This document shows, one piece after another, positions 53,546 through 63,122 of a stretch of DNA of 64,000 nucleotides. Positions within the stretch are counted from its first letter, which is position 1, and each line of letters starts with the position of its first letter. The position numbers were made by a program, and so were the translations under genes. Under the pieces are notes generated by a model. The model searched no databases. It was given only the letters and a program-made list of their open reading frames with translations, and was not told where the DNA came from. Source of the DNA: Fistulifera solaris (Eukaryota > Bacillariophyta > Bacillariophyceae > Naviculales > Stauroneidaceae); assembly GCA_030295235.1 (NCBI GenBank), contig AP026124.1, forward strand, positions 434,001 to 498,000, given 5' to 3'.

Positions 53546-54622
53546 TCAATCTTCCATATTGGTTTCGGGGCCCAACTTTTCTAACTTGTTTTTGACCGTC
53601 TCGATCTGGCAAATTACTTCTTCCAGCTCCTGGTTCAATTCTTCCTCTTCGTCATCATCCTCGATGCCTAGCTGTTGCTGTTCATCCAGAGACTTTTGTA
53701 CTGTTACCAGCATTTCTAGCGCTCGTTCCCAGTAGTGCTGGGCTAATTCTGAATTCATCAATGCAGCAAATGCATCACCGATTAGTGCCCATACCTCCAC
53801 AACCTCATCGTTTTCGGCTAGAAGGCTCCCCAATACATCGATTGCCGCCTGTAAACAAACCTCTGGTTTTTGCTCAAGCGAAGCACACTCGAGCAGTATT
53901 TTGGCCGTTTCGCAACGAAATTCGTATTCGGGAAGATTCTGTACATTTTCTACTTGCACCAGCTCGACGGCATGCTGTTCCGATGCTGGATCCTCACGCA
54001 ATCCGACCAATTTCGCCAGCGCCTGACATCCTTCTTTCATCGATTCAAAAGCTTTCAGTATCATGTCCACTGCATCAGCTGGTCGGCGTTGAGACAACCG
54101 TAGACTCGCGCATGTTTGTAGGGCATCGGGTAAATTGCTGTCAATCTGCAGAGCTTGTTGAAGGTATGTCTCGCATTGCTGCTCCGCATCGTCCGCAAAA
54201 CACAAATCAGTCAAATATAGTTCCGCAGCGGTACAATATACAGTGGCTAATTGTCGTCTATCATCTATTTTTTCCAAATATTCGATCGCTTGCCTATAAA
54301 ATGCCAACGCCTCTTCCCCTTGGCTCAGTTGTCCCATATACATCAACAGTCCAGCCTGACGCTCCGGTTCTTTCACCAAAGCCAAGGCACACTCATAATC
54401 TTTCATAGCTTCATCAATTTGTTGCAATGAAACGTGTATAGTCGCTCGTTTTTCGTGTATATCGACGAGAAGCGACGGATCTTGGGTGCTTTGGAGGGCC
54501 GCCCCAAAAATACGGAGAGCTTGCTCGGGATCGGCAGCTTGATCGGCAGCTTCCACCAATTGCTCTACGCTCACTTGCGGTTTCGCCTTTTTATTTTGTT
54601 TGTTCTTTTTTGCGGAAGGCAT
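53546..54622 (-). CDS. ACL4: ACL4-like assembly chaperone of ribosomal protein L4 (TPR)
   Basis: Soluble TPR protein of about 358 residues. A basic N-terminus (MPSAKKNKQNKKAK) is followed by helical repeats (EQALRIFGAALQSTQDPSLL, KRATIHVSLQQIDEAMKDYE, ALQTCASLRLSQRRPADAVD), then YEFRCETAKILLECA and a conserved C-terminal block (WALIGDAFAALMNSELAQHYWERALEML) ahead of an acidic tail (EDDDEEEELNQELEE). In yeast Acl4 holds newly made uL4 during import and pre-60S assembly. The family match rests on the YEFR.ETA.ILLE and layout pattern. The gene is divergent from FES1 with about 252 bases between start codons. No break or intron. Confidence 0.8.
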   Translation of the reverse strand: MPSAKKNKQNKKAKPQVSVEQLVEAADQAADPEQALRIFGAALQSTQDPSLLVDIHEKRATIHVSLQQIDEAMKDYECALALVKEPERQAGLLMYMGQLSQGEEALAFYRQAIEYLEKIDDRRQLATVYCTAAELYLTDLCFADDAEQQCETYLQQALQIDSNLPDALQTCASLRLSQRRPADAVDMILKAFESMKEGCQALAKLVGLREDPASEQHAVELVQVENVQNLPEYEFRCETAKILLECASLEQKPEVCLQAAIDVLGSLLAENDEVVEVWALIGDAFAALMNSELAQHYWERALEMLVTVQKSLDEQQQLGIEDDDEEEELNQELEEVICQIETVKNKLEKLGPETNMED

Positions 54623-54874
54623 ATTGGATGGATCGGATGTAAGACACGTTGTTGTTTCCCTGATTTCATGGAAATGAATTTGGTCGGCAGAAAGCAGAAA
54701 CCAAAAGTAATTTGAGTGGTGAACGTCCATCCGTCGTCCCTGTTTTTGACGCGCACGACTGACGATGATATTATTATAACGTCGTTAAACACCAACAACC
54801 ATCTTCATTCGTATTTTTGTCTTCTTATCGAACCTACTTGTCGTCCCTCCTCTTGTTTTATCTTTACTATTATC

Positions 54875-55900
54875 ATGTCATCTACAACGAACGATCCATG
54901 GGCATGGTTGGGTCTGCTGAAATGGAGCTTGGCGTACTCAGACGGCACTTCGCCGTCGGCGGCCCATCCACTCAGTGACGCCGATCGAGAATTTCTCGAA
55001 AAGGTCATGAAAGAAGGAATCATTAATGAGGGAGATCGCATGAAAACCATTTTAGAGGAAGTGACAATGCAGTTTCAAAAGTGGAAGGACACAAAGCGTT
55101 ATACGCAAGAAGAAGACGATCAAGTCTCGGATCTTTTACAAGAACTTCGTGACATTGTCGAACAAATCGATTACGCGACGGCATTCTGCTCGTTACAGGG
55201 TATTCCTTTTCTATTAGGCTGCGTACAGGAAACAGAATGTATACCACGATCCTCTCGGTTAATTTGTTTGGGTATTTTGGCCACTCTCTGTCAAAACAAC
55301 CCTGAAGTACAAAAACAATTGCTGGAACGTGGTGCCCTGCAAATCTTAAGTGATTTGTTCTTTGCGACTACCGACGATGGAGAATTGCGTTCTCGAATAT
55401 TACAAGCAATTAGCGCCAACGTGCGGTCGTATGATCTGGCTGAGGCTGTATTCGATCAGCTCGAGCAGTCTGTTACATTGCTGCAAGAAGGACTTTCGGA
55501 TCCGTCGACTGTGTCACGAGCACTCTTTATGCTGCGAGCTCTACTCACGTCGGATTCTACCAGTCGCTTTCGAATGACGCGTTTCCAGTCGTGCGTCTTG
55601 TATGCATTGGATAATTTTTGTGGAGAATTGTCCGATATACATTTGCGTGAGGTGACTTTGGAGCTCGTTCAACAGATACTGATCCAGAAGGTCAGCGTCA
55701 ATCCAATTCTCTCAAGGAAAAACGCATTGGTTGTCACGGGAGTTGCTAGGGTGTCAGAACTGCGAAAGCTTGCTAGCGACGATACTGCCCTGGAGCTCAA
55801 CTTGTGGGAAGAAGTGATTCAGTTGCTCGCCAGAGCACAACCTGACTTGGTAAATAATGATGTTGCCGAACCTACGGGAAAGGAAGTTCCACCACAATGA
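54875..55900 (+). CDS. FES1: Hsp70 nucleotide exchange factor FES1/HspBP1-like
   Basis: Armadillo-repeat nucleotide exchange factor for cytosolic Hsp70, about 341 residues from the ATG at 54875. An N-terminal segment (WAWLGLLKWSLAYSDGT) resembles the Fes1 start (LLKWSI..S.GT). Helical repeats follow (LQGIPFLLGCVQETECIPRS, AILATLCQNNPEVQKQLLERG, LLFMLRALLTSD). The conserved NNPEVQKQ..E.G.L..L motif of the family is clear. It promotes ADP release from Hsp70 and so substrate handover to degradation. It shares a promoter with the divergent ACL4-like gene. Confidence 0.9.
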   Translation: MSSTTNDPWAWLGLLKWSLAYSDGTSPSAAHPLSDADREFLEKVMKEGIINEGDRMKTILEEVTMQFQKWKDTKRYTQEEDDQVSDLLQELRDIVEQIDYATAFCSLQGIPFLLGCVQETECIPRSSRLICLGILATLCQNNPEVQKQLLERGALQILSDLFFATTDDGELRSRILQAISANVRSYDLAEAVFDQLEQSVTLLQEGLSDPSTVSRALFMLRALLTSDSTSRFRMTRFQSCVLYALDNFCGELSDIHLREVTLELVQQILIQKVSVNPILSRKNALVVTGVARVSELRKLASDDTALELNLWEEVIQLLARAQPDLVNNDVAEPTGKEVPPQ

Positions 55901-56050
55901 GAGAACGCTGGTAGCATCAAGAACTATGAATGCTGGCACCAGTTTTTTTTAGCATTTAGTGAATAGATAAGATGATTAGGACATTCTCACTTTACTTGCA
56001 AATCTACAATAAACAAAAAGATGATGAAAGTGTAAAGTTGTTCCTATTGT

Positions 56051-56577
56051 TTATTCGTTGAGTGCTGCACGCTTGGCCTTGTGCTTGGCAATAGAAGCAC
56101 CAGTACCACGGACCTTGAGTCCCTTGTTCTTGGCTTCCTTGATAGCCTTTCGCGATTGTTCTTTCTTTTCGGCAAATCCCTGACGCACTTGTCGGTGCAA
56201 CGGCTCGAACTTGCGCAAAGATTCCTCATTGTCGTAAATCAAGCAAAATCCAGTGGACTTTCCACCTCCAAACTCAGTTCGGAAACCAAACAAGATGGTC
56301 AATTTAGGATCGGCTTTGTACATGCCACCAACAACATCGGCAAGCTCCTTCTTGGAGACATTGGCTCTACCAGGATGAAGCACATCGACGATGAACTGCA
56401 TTCACAGAAAAAATGCGTGAGGAATAAATATCAAAGTATTTAAGAGCACCACTATTGTTGCTGACGAACAGAGAGCCATTCACATCGAATAAATGTCTGA
56501 TTACAACGTACCTGCTTTCTGCTCAGAAGCGGGTTCTTCTTGAATTTACGTGTTTTTACTACAACAGTGGAGCTCAT
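56051..56577 (-). CDS. RPS24: 40S ribosomal protein eS24
   Basis: 136 residues in two exons. Exon 1 (plus 56512-56577) encodes MSSTVVVKTRKFKKNPLLSR and KQ. The intron (plus 56396-56511, donor GTACGT, 116 bp) joins at KQ/FIVDVLHPGRANVSKKEL, exactly the eS24 consensus. The remainder has DPKLTILFGFRTEFGGGKST and GFCLIYDNEESLRKFEP. An ATG at 56401 lies just before the acceptor AG, so starting there would lose the N-terminal strand and Lys/Arg-rich rRNA-binding start. Ribosomal small subunit, cytosol. Confidence 0.96.
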
Positions 56578-57050
56578 TGTCGCTTTGTATTTATGTTGAA
56601 TAAGAAAGCAAGTTCCGGAGACACAGCAATAGCTACCAAGCAGGTGTTATTCGTAAAGCCGATGAAGTCGAACTGCAGGGTTTGTCGTTGTCGCAGAGAA
56701 AGTTTAGTAGAGCGGTAAAGATTGTGACGGATGAAGAGCCAGACCGGCAGAAACAAAAGGCATTACGCAGAAAGCGTGACACAGAATGATGTCCAGTCAG
56801 GGTTTGAGACTCAACCGTTCAACGTCACACTCCGGAAACACATTTACTATCGGTGTAAACTGAACACGGTCATGGTAGACTTTCTCCGTGAAATTCATGG
56901 CGCGGTGGTACTACTCACTAGATAGTAATTCAAAACAAACGCCTGTCGGCCAAGGGGGAAAATGCCGCCATTCTGCGCGGATGCCGAATGCTCTGTGCAT
57001 GCAGCAAGGCGACAACAGAACCAGTTTTTGACAGCAGAACCAATTTACAA
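56578..57050. other. divergent promoter region of eS24 and H2A.Z
   Basis: About 470 bases. A 64-codon frame at 56731 has no features. A duplicated AGCAGAACCA/AACAGAACCA pair precedes the H2A.Z ATG (57013-57043), a possible transcription-proximal element. Otherwise nothing is seen. Confidence 0.4.
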
Positions 57051-57712
57051 TGGTACGTGAGCAAATCGTGAATTTTAATCAAATTCAAGTGCAAATCAGA
57101 TATTTCATACATGATTGTGCAGATAATGACAAGGATAATCGAACAATGCTGTCGGATCGACCTTAGCGCCTCTGGTTGTGAAAATATTCCCCATCAAAGT
57201 TTACAGACGATCGGGTCATATCTTTCGTGTGTTTAGTCGTCATGAGGGCATAATGTCCCTAAGACTTTCTTTTCTAATCATTTCTTCATGTTAATGTGTA
57301 GTCTGGCAAAGGAGGAAAAGGAGGCAAGGGTGGAAAGGGAGGAAAGGCCCCCACCTCGAAGAAAACGCCCCAGTCGCGCTCGAGCAAGGCTGGTTTGCAA
57401 TTTCCCGTTGGTCGTGTGCACCGTTTCCTCAAGAAGTCGGTACACCAAGGACACCGCGTCGGAGCCACCGCTGCTGTATACACTTCAGCCATTCTTGAGT
57501 ACTTGACAGCTGAAGTTCTCGAATTGGCTGGAAATGCGTGCAAAGATTTGAAGGTCAAGCGTATTACTCCTCGGCATTTACAGTTGGCTATTCGTGGTGA
57601 TGAAGAATTGGATGCTTTGATCAAGGCCACCATTGCTGGTGGTGGTGTCATCCCTCACATCCATAAGTCTCTTGTAAACAAAACAGGAAAGGGTAAGAAG
57701 GCCCAATTCTAA
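57051..57712 (+). CDS. H2A.Z: histone variant H2A.Z
   Basis: Replaces H2A at promoter-flanking nucleosomes. Exon 1 holds only the ATG (57051-57053). A long 248-base intron (57054-57301, GTACGT...TAG) follows, and the protein resumes [14 protein letters not shown]. The core shows [35 protein letters not shown] and [20 protein letters not shown]. The diagnostic H2A.Z block is [20 protein letters not shown] with HIHKSL, replacing the canonical H2A acidic-patch segment; the tail is KGKKAQF. The very short coding first exon with a long intron is notable and could let regulation act from within the intron. No break. Confidence 0.95.
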
Positions 57713-58078
57713 TTTGGGTTGTTCTTGATCCCCAAAGTTGAATTACCCCCAGGCGGCGCGGTATGGATCGTCGCTTTGTTTAATTGTGAACTTAGAAAGC
57801 AAACTACGCGTTTTTACTATTTATCTTTCGTAGTCTAGACGTACACTTAGTCGTTTTTGTATGGAGTAGTGGATTGAACTGAGTGATGGGCCACAAAATC
57901 CTATTCGCGGTTCTCTGAGACGAGAATGCAAAGGGGGAGACACAGTATCAAACCTCAAACATCATTAATGAAACCCAAAACACCTTTCTTTTACTCCGTA
58001 TTACCTTGTAGGGCATTGCGAGCAAAATTTGTCAACATGCACAGCTCGTGGACCTGCAAGACTCAACGAAGCAGTATA
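57713..58078. other. convergent 3' flanks of H2A.Z and TAF12
   Basis: Contains TACTCCGTA (reverse of TACGGAGTA) at 57993-58001. No RNA gene or frame is called. Confidence 0.4.
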
Positions 58079-59410
58079 TCAGTTGGCAGCATTGGTAGCC
58101 GCTGGAACCGCCGAGGCTTTTGTATTTGCTGGCTTTGGCTTTGAAGCGGACCCCGTGCTTGAACCCGATGCACGTCGTTTTCGCTTGGTGGAAGAATTTG
58201 CTGTAGGATTGAAAGCTCGGGTTGGCGGAGGACCCAGACCTGGAATGACGATTCCCCACTGCTTGGCTAAAATCCATTGTACATCTTGTACATCGAGCGC
58301 CGGACTTCCCCTGTGCTGCGCAAGCTCAAACGACTGCTGTGTGACCTTGGTCAAAAAGTCATTGGCGAGTTGCAGAATTTGAGCTTCGGCCGCACTATCC
58401 AGCGTGTAATTCGGATCAATGGTGTTGAGCAATGACTGAATGCGTTCACCTACGGGTGGTACAATTTGTGGACCACCTAGAGACAAGTGGCCTTCCTCAA
58501 TGGTTGGTTGAGGGGTAGGTTCTGCCTTTGCCTGCATAACTGGACGTTGAACTGCCGGTTGAGGTTGGTGATAACTGCTGATCAGCGCGGCTTGGGGGGT
58601 TGGGGCGGATGCCGGAGCTCGGCCAGCCGCAGCAATTGGGTGACTAGAAGCAGAATGAGATCCAGCTGCCGGCTGCATCGGCTGTTGCATCTGTTGCTGT
58701 CGCTGCATTGCTTGTTGCTGCTGTCTTTGTAGCTGTAGCTGTTGTTGCTGCTGCTGGTAATAGGCAGAAGATGAAGCAGGTTGCTGAACGACGCTCGTTG
58801 AAGCATGCATTCGAGAAGTCAAAGACGAAGCACTTGCCGCAGGATTGACATTTGACTGTCCCAGGTTCCTGGGCGACGGAATTGTGGGAGGAGTGGTAGT
58901 AACAGAAGTCGCCGTAGGATGAACCAGAGGCGGCAACCCAGCCGCGGCCCGGGCGGCATTCTGCATCTGTGCAGCCCGCGACTGCTGCTGCTCTTGTGTC
59001 ATCGGTTGCGACTGCTGTTGCTGGATTCCCATGCGATTCGACAACGCAGAAAAATCTTTCCCCTTGGGTCGAGAACCTTGAGGCGCCATTGGATTTGGTG
59101 CGGCTTCAACTGCCGCTTCTGAATCGGAAGGGCGGTGATTGCGTGCACTCATGGCTGCAAAATCTTTGCCCTTCGGACGGTTTGACGGCGAATTCTGAAA
59201 CGCTGGAGCAGGCTGCGAGGGTTGCTGCTGTTGTTGTGGGATCTGTTGCTGAACTTGCTGAGGTTGTTGCTCATCTGGTTGCTGCGGAGGTGCCTGTTGT
59301 TGCTCATGACTCTGCGCTTGCATACGCTGCTGCATTAGCTGCAAAGATTTCCCTCCCTTTCCCGGAGACTTTTGTCCTGATGGAGCATTACCTTGTCCCT
59401 GAGAACTCAT
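58079..59410 (-). CDS. TAF12: transcription initiation factor TFIID subunit 12 (TAF12)
   Basis: Histone-fold subunit of TFIID and SAGA, which pairs with TAF4 (or ADA1). The N-terminal two thirds is Gln/Ser/Ala-rich low complexity (runs of QQQQ, for example SAYYQQQQQQLQLQRQQQQA) and two copies of RPKGKDF(A/S)A. The C-terminal histone fold is LLNTIDPNYTLDSAAEAQIL, LQLANDFLTKVTQQSFELAQ, HRGSPALDVQDVQWILAKQW then GIVIPG, the recognised TAF12 pattern. A basic tail (KRKRRASGSSTG) follows. 443 residues, one exon. The CAG-rich coding stretch may vary in length between alleles. Confidence 0.95.
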   Translation of the reverse strand: MSSQGQGNAPSGQKSPGKGGKSLQLMQQRMQAQSHEQQQAPPQQPDEQQPQQVQQQIPQQQQQPSQPAPAFQNSPSNRPKGKDFAAMSARNHRPSDSEAAVEAAPNPMAPQGSRPKGKDFSALSNRMGIQQQQSQPMTQEQQQSRAAQMQNAARAAAGLPPLVHPTATSVTTTPPTIPSPRNLGQSNVNPAASASSLTSRMHASTSVVQQPASSSAYYQQQQQQLQLQRQQQQAMQRQQQMQQPMQPAAGSHSASSHPIAAAGRAPASAPTPQAALISSYHQPQPAVQRPVMQAKAEPTPQPTIEEGHLSLGGPQIVPPVGERIQSLLNTIDPNYTLDSAAEAQILQLANDFLTKVTQQSFELAQHRGSPALDVQDVQWILAKQWGIVIPGLGPPPTRAFNPTANSSTKRKRRASGSSTGSASKPKPANTKASAVPAATNAAN

Positions 59411-59794
59411 TACGTTTCTGCTTTATGATATTGCTTGAAATCTCGATGCGGTAATTTGTTTCGCAAATAATTATTGATCATCAATAAAATAAAATAATGC
59501 AAATCAAAAATGCATCAGTGTGCATGGTGTCGAAAACAAAAAATCGCTCACCGGTATAGGCTGATACACGGTCACCCAAGTTTATAGGAGTAAAATCGTA
59601 GACATTCATTTCACGTCCCATTCTAAACTTATTCATAAAAAAATAACAAATAATATTCTCTCAATCTTTAGGAAAGCGCTACTCCGTACAAGCGATCATC
59701 ATAGCGCTTTGTTTTATTAAAGAGTTATTTTGAAAGGCCATTCAAGTCCTAAAGGAACTCCGTAGCCAACAAATTCCGAACTAAAATTACTTAA
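59411..59794. other. intergenic region between TAF12 and uS2
   Basis: AT-rich. One TACTCCGTA element at 59680-59688. No gene is called. Confidence 0.4.
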
Positions 59795-60701
59795 TTACCA
59801 CTGTTCGGCACCTCCAGCTTGGTCTCCTTCCCAAGTGCTAGCACCGTAGGCATCGGCTTGGTATCCGTCAACGCCGGCAGTGTCCACAAGCTGAGAAGGA
59901 TCCATCACTTCGGCCGGAGCAGCTTCATAGCCGCCAGTGCCACCAGCTTCATCCAACTTAGCTTGCTGCTCCTCCTCGTTCTTCTTCAACTCCTCAACGT
60001 CACGGTGGAAGAAAAGATCAACAGGAACTTCCCAAGGCTCAGCACGGCTGATGGATCCTCGCAATCGGAGAACCTCACGGGCAAGAAGCCAGTAGAGGAG
60101 ACCGATTGAAAGCTTACCCTTGTTGTTAGCCGGAATGGCGATATCAACATATTGAAGAGGAGAGTCCGAGTCGCACAAAGCAATCACAGGAATGTTCACG
60201 TACGAAGCCTCCTTCACAGCCTGGCTATCCGTGCGAGGATCAGTGACAATCAAAAGACGGGGTTCACGGAATTGTTTAGTGATCTGGTTGGTAAAAGTAC
60301 CAGGAGTGAAACGTCCAGCAATCGATTGAGCACCAGTGTAGTTGGCTTTGAAACGATAAGGTAAATGATTAGGGCATGAACAATAATGGATAGATCGTGA
60401 TTGATGAAAAAATAAACGTACCGAACTTGAGAGTAGCACGCATTCCGTAGGGGCGGGCAGAAATGGCAATCACATCAGCAGGGTTCTCAATAGATACAAT
60501 AACACGGGCGGCTAACATGAGCTTTTCCCAAGTCTGTCCAATGTTGAGAATGTGGACACCATCGACACGACGACGCCAGATGTATTCCGTCATCATTGAA
60601 TCGGAGTTACGGGTGCCCGTGTGCACACCGGCACTCAACATCATTTGGATGTCTTCCTCCTTAGGCTGGAGGATGGCGGGGAGGTTGGAGAAGGAAGCCA
60701 T
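59795..60701 (-). CDS. RPSA: 40S ribosomal protein uS2 (RPSA/p40, laminin receptor-like)
   Basis: Small-subunit ribosomal protein of 276 residues. Exon 1 (plus 60422-60701) reads [47 protein letters not shown]. The intron (plus 60346-60421, GTACGT donor, 76 bp) splits the Ala codon of KF(A)NYTGAQS. Exon 2 runs [53 protein letters not shown]. The C-terminal tail is acidic, Gly/Ala-rich ([20 protein letters not shown]). The ribosomal core is complete. Convergent with TAF12. Confidence 0.96.
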
Positions 60702-61599
60702 GGTGAATATCAGTGGACTGGCAAGTTAAATCGATTGATTATTACGCGTTGATTAACAGTTTGCAATCGACGGTGAGATCATGTGTTGAAGGATGGACGA
60801 GAAAAAAACTGAAGAAGAGCGGTAAGAGGTAAATTTACCCCGAACATTAATAAAGTTTACCCAAATGAAATGTGCCGAGAACCTACGACCTACGACCTAC
60901 GAAATACAAACCACATCAGAGTAAACTGCACTATACTCCCTATGTGTAAGCAACCTTTTCGCCAAGACTGGATTTTAGTCATGAGAAAAACTGTCATCAA
61001 TAGCCCTTGTTTGCAAGCTTCAACAGTTCCCGAATACCTGGTTCGAGGAAATCGAGAAGACGCCAAAATTGCGAGTGCTGTCGACTTTGGCAAATCCATG
61101 ACAAAAATGAAGTCGTTTAACCGAAGAATTAGAGATTTCTTTGTAACTGTTTCATTCTCAAAGGGAGTCGGCTGAAATTGCGACGTAAGCTGATCTCCTG
61201 CTGAGAGAATATAGCAAAGGCCTCTAATCTGTTCCTTTACGCAGTCATCCGATGAGCGACTCTGTTCCCCCTCTTGAAGATACGTTGATGATTTCAGACA
61301 GTTACCTGGTACTACCCATCCCGATGAATGGTAAATCTTCCAAAAAGACAACCCAGTGATTCATTGACGTGTGGTGCTCCATCCGGTATCATCCAATGAA
61401 GCAATGGACAGCTCATAGCGCTTGAACAACTTCACTGGATGATTTCCATTTCATCCACTTGATGCATACCGGTTCATCTTAATGTATGTTGCTCTTCTGG
61501 TTCTGAAGGATGAGGCACTGTTTATCTCTTCAAAAAAAAACAGCAGAATATCGGACGAGTTGCATCCAGAAAAAACGCAAAATTTATGCCAGCAGCCAA
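60702..61599. other. long intergenic region with dispersed repeat copy 2
   Basis: About 900 bases. Two open frames (plus near 60870 and minus near 61351) overlap each other, carry no domain features and cross the 29-base repeat, so I do not call them. A triplicated ACCTACG sequence lies at 60881-60900. Confidence 0.4.
60956..60984 (+). repeat. short dispersed repeat, copy 2
   Basis: Same 29 bases as at 7650-7678 with one substitution in the loop of its inverted repeat (GACTGGATTTTAGTC). Orientation is the same; flanks differ. Confidence 0.75.
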
Positions 61600-62432
61600 T
61601 TAGTCTCCATTCATCAAACCCAAATCAAACCGATGTCTGACCGTCAAGCTTATTCTCTCCTGCCGGTGGGCTTTCGTACCAGCAGGAACATTGCAACATG
61701 TCGGTTCAGCTGTTTCATACTCTTCGTTGGTTTCACGTATAGAATGCATACACTGACTGTACGCATCGCCTTCGAAAACGACCAATGAACCTCTTCCATG
61801 TAGTAGGAGCTGTCGTTGAGAAAATGCGCCCTTTGTCGAGGCTCGAAATGCAAGAGAACTTGTCCATCACCAAGACTCAAAGTGGCGGTGCGGCTGAAGT
61901 ATGCGGGCCCATCGGTATGAGGCATTATTCCCTGAGAAGAAGTGTAATGATTGATTAGAATGTGATTCGGTGGCGCCGATTCATCGAATATTCCAGCTTC
62001 CATCAACGCCTGTGTTATAAGTTGAATAGGCCGCGGAAACGATCCGTCAAACACGGCAACTTTCCTCTTCGAGTGATGTAAATTGTGCCAGTGTCCATGC
62101 TTCTGGTTTTTTGTCGTGGCAGCCACGGGGAGTTTTTCAAGCCACTGCCACAAATCGTTGCAGAAATGGAATGGCAAGAAGGACTCTTTGTAGAAAATAC
62201 TACCGGGGTTTTGGCTCGAAACACAATCTGAGAGTCGATTCAATTCAGGAACCTTTAAGGTGTAAAATTCTCCACTCCACTCTGGGAGTTCTTTGGAAGT
62301 AGGGCGTCCATCTCTTGGGGAACTCGGTGGTGAGTTATTTTTGGCAATGCTTTCTCGGTTTCTTTGTCGAGCTTTGCGCTTCTCGTCGAGGTAAAGTTTT
62401 CTATAGTCAATCGCATCTTCTGTCGGTGCCAT
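61600..62432 (-). CDS. ALKBH6: ALKBH6-like 2-oxoglutarate/Fe(II) dioxygenase, one frame break
   Basis: AlkB-family oxygenase resembling human ALKBH6, about 277 residues. The start is MAPTEDAIDYRKLYLD (ATG 62432). The core reads PPNHILINHYTSSQGIMPHT then DGPAYFSRTATLSLGDGQVL, with the metal motif HxD (HTD). Near 61829-61834 one base is missing from an AAAGGG run. Restored, the frame continues GAFSQRQLLLHGRGSLVVFE to HSIRETNE, and ends with the Arg-bearing SLTVRHRFD strand, whose Arg binds 2-oxoglutarate. The distal metal His is in CMHSI. All cofactor ligands are thus present once the break is allowed for. Substrate unproven. Confidence 0.85.
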
Positions 62433-63122
62433 AACAGTAAGCTTGCTCCTAAATGGTAGCAGTTTGATAAAGAGCACTTATTGTGCTTTATCGATGTGTT
62501 TGGCTCACAAAACATGGCTTATTGCCACGAAGATGATTGATGCACACTGCGAGCTCGGATTTGCTGTTCAATCAAAATCACAATTGAAAGTATTTCCGTC
62601 TGTTTTGAAATGTTTGTGAGTCTGTGACTTACATGCAGTCGTGGCGAAGTGTCGCCAATCTCCCTTCATTTATTATAGCAAGAAAATTGTCTACGTAGTA
62701 CGGAGTAGAAAATTATCGATTCATGTCTGAAATGCAGTCTTGGTAGCTGTGAGACAACACTATTGTTTTGCTTCGAGGCTCTTAACGACGCCCTCTTATT
62801 ATACGGAGTACTATTTTTACTCCCCCCTGACTGTACTTTATTCTATTTATTGATCAGATAGTAAAGCTTGGAGCGGTGCATCGTGCATCGGATTTCAAAA
62901 TTTCATTACAATCATTCAACGGGAGCATTAAAGCGACGAGGGATTATGACTAGCAACCCAGAAATCATTAATGGGGCAACAATTCACATCATAGATGTCA
63001 TTGGTTCCTTGTATAGGCGTCGCTTTGAAGAGATATAAAGTAGCGTTTTGCTTTTAATAGAGGGACACCATCTGCCGAGTGTACTCGGTGCTTCCATCGC
63101 TTGCAATAGTTAAAGCAAGCCT
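62433..63122. other. intergenic region with two TACGGAGTA elements
   Basis: TACGGAGTA occurs at 62699-62707 and 62802-62810, about 100 bases apart. A short minus-strand frame (62998-63201) overlaps the phosphatase end and is not called. Confidence 0.45.

Noticed and set aside
60870-61351. Two overlapping open frames on opposite strands
   Set aside because: Neither has a domain; both cross the dispersed 29-base repeat.
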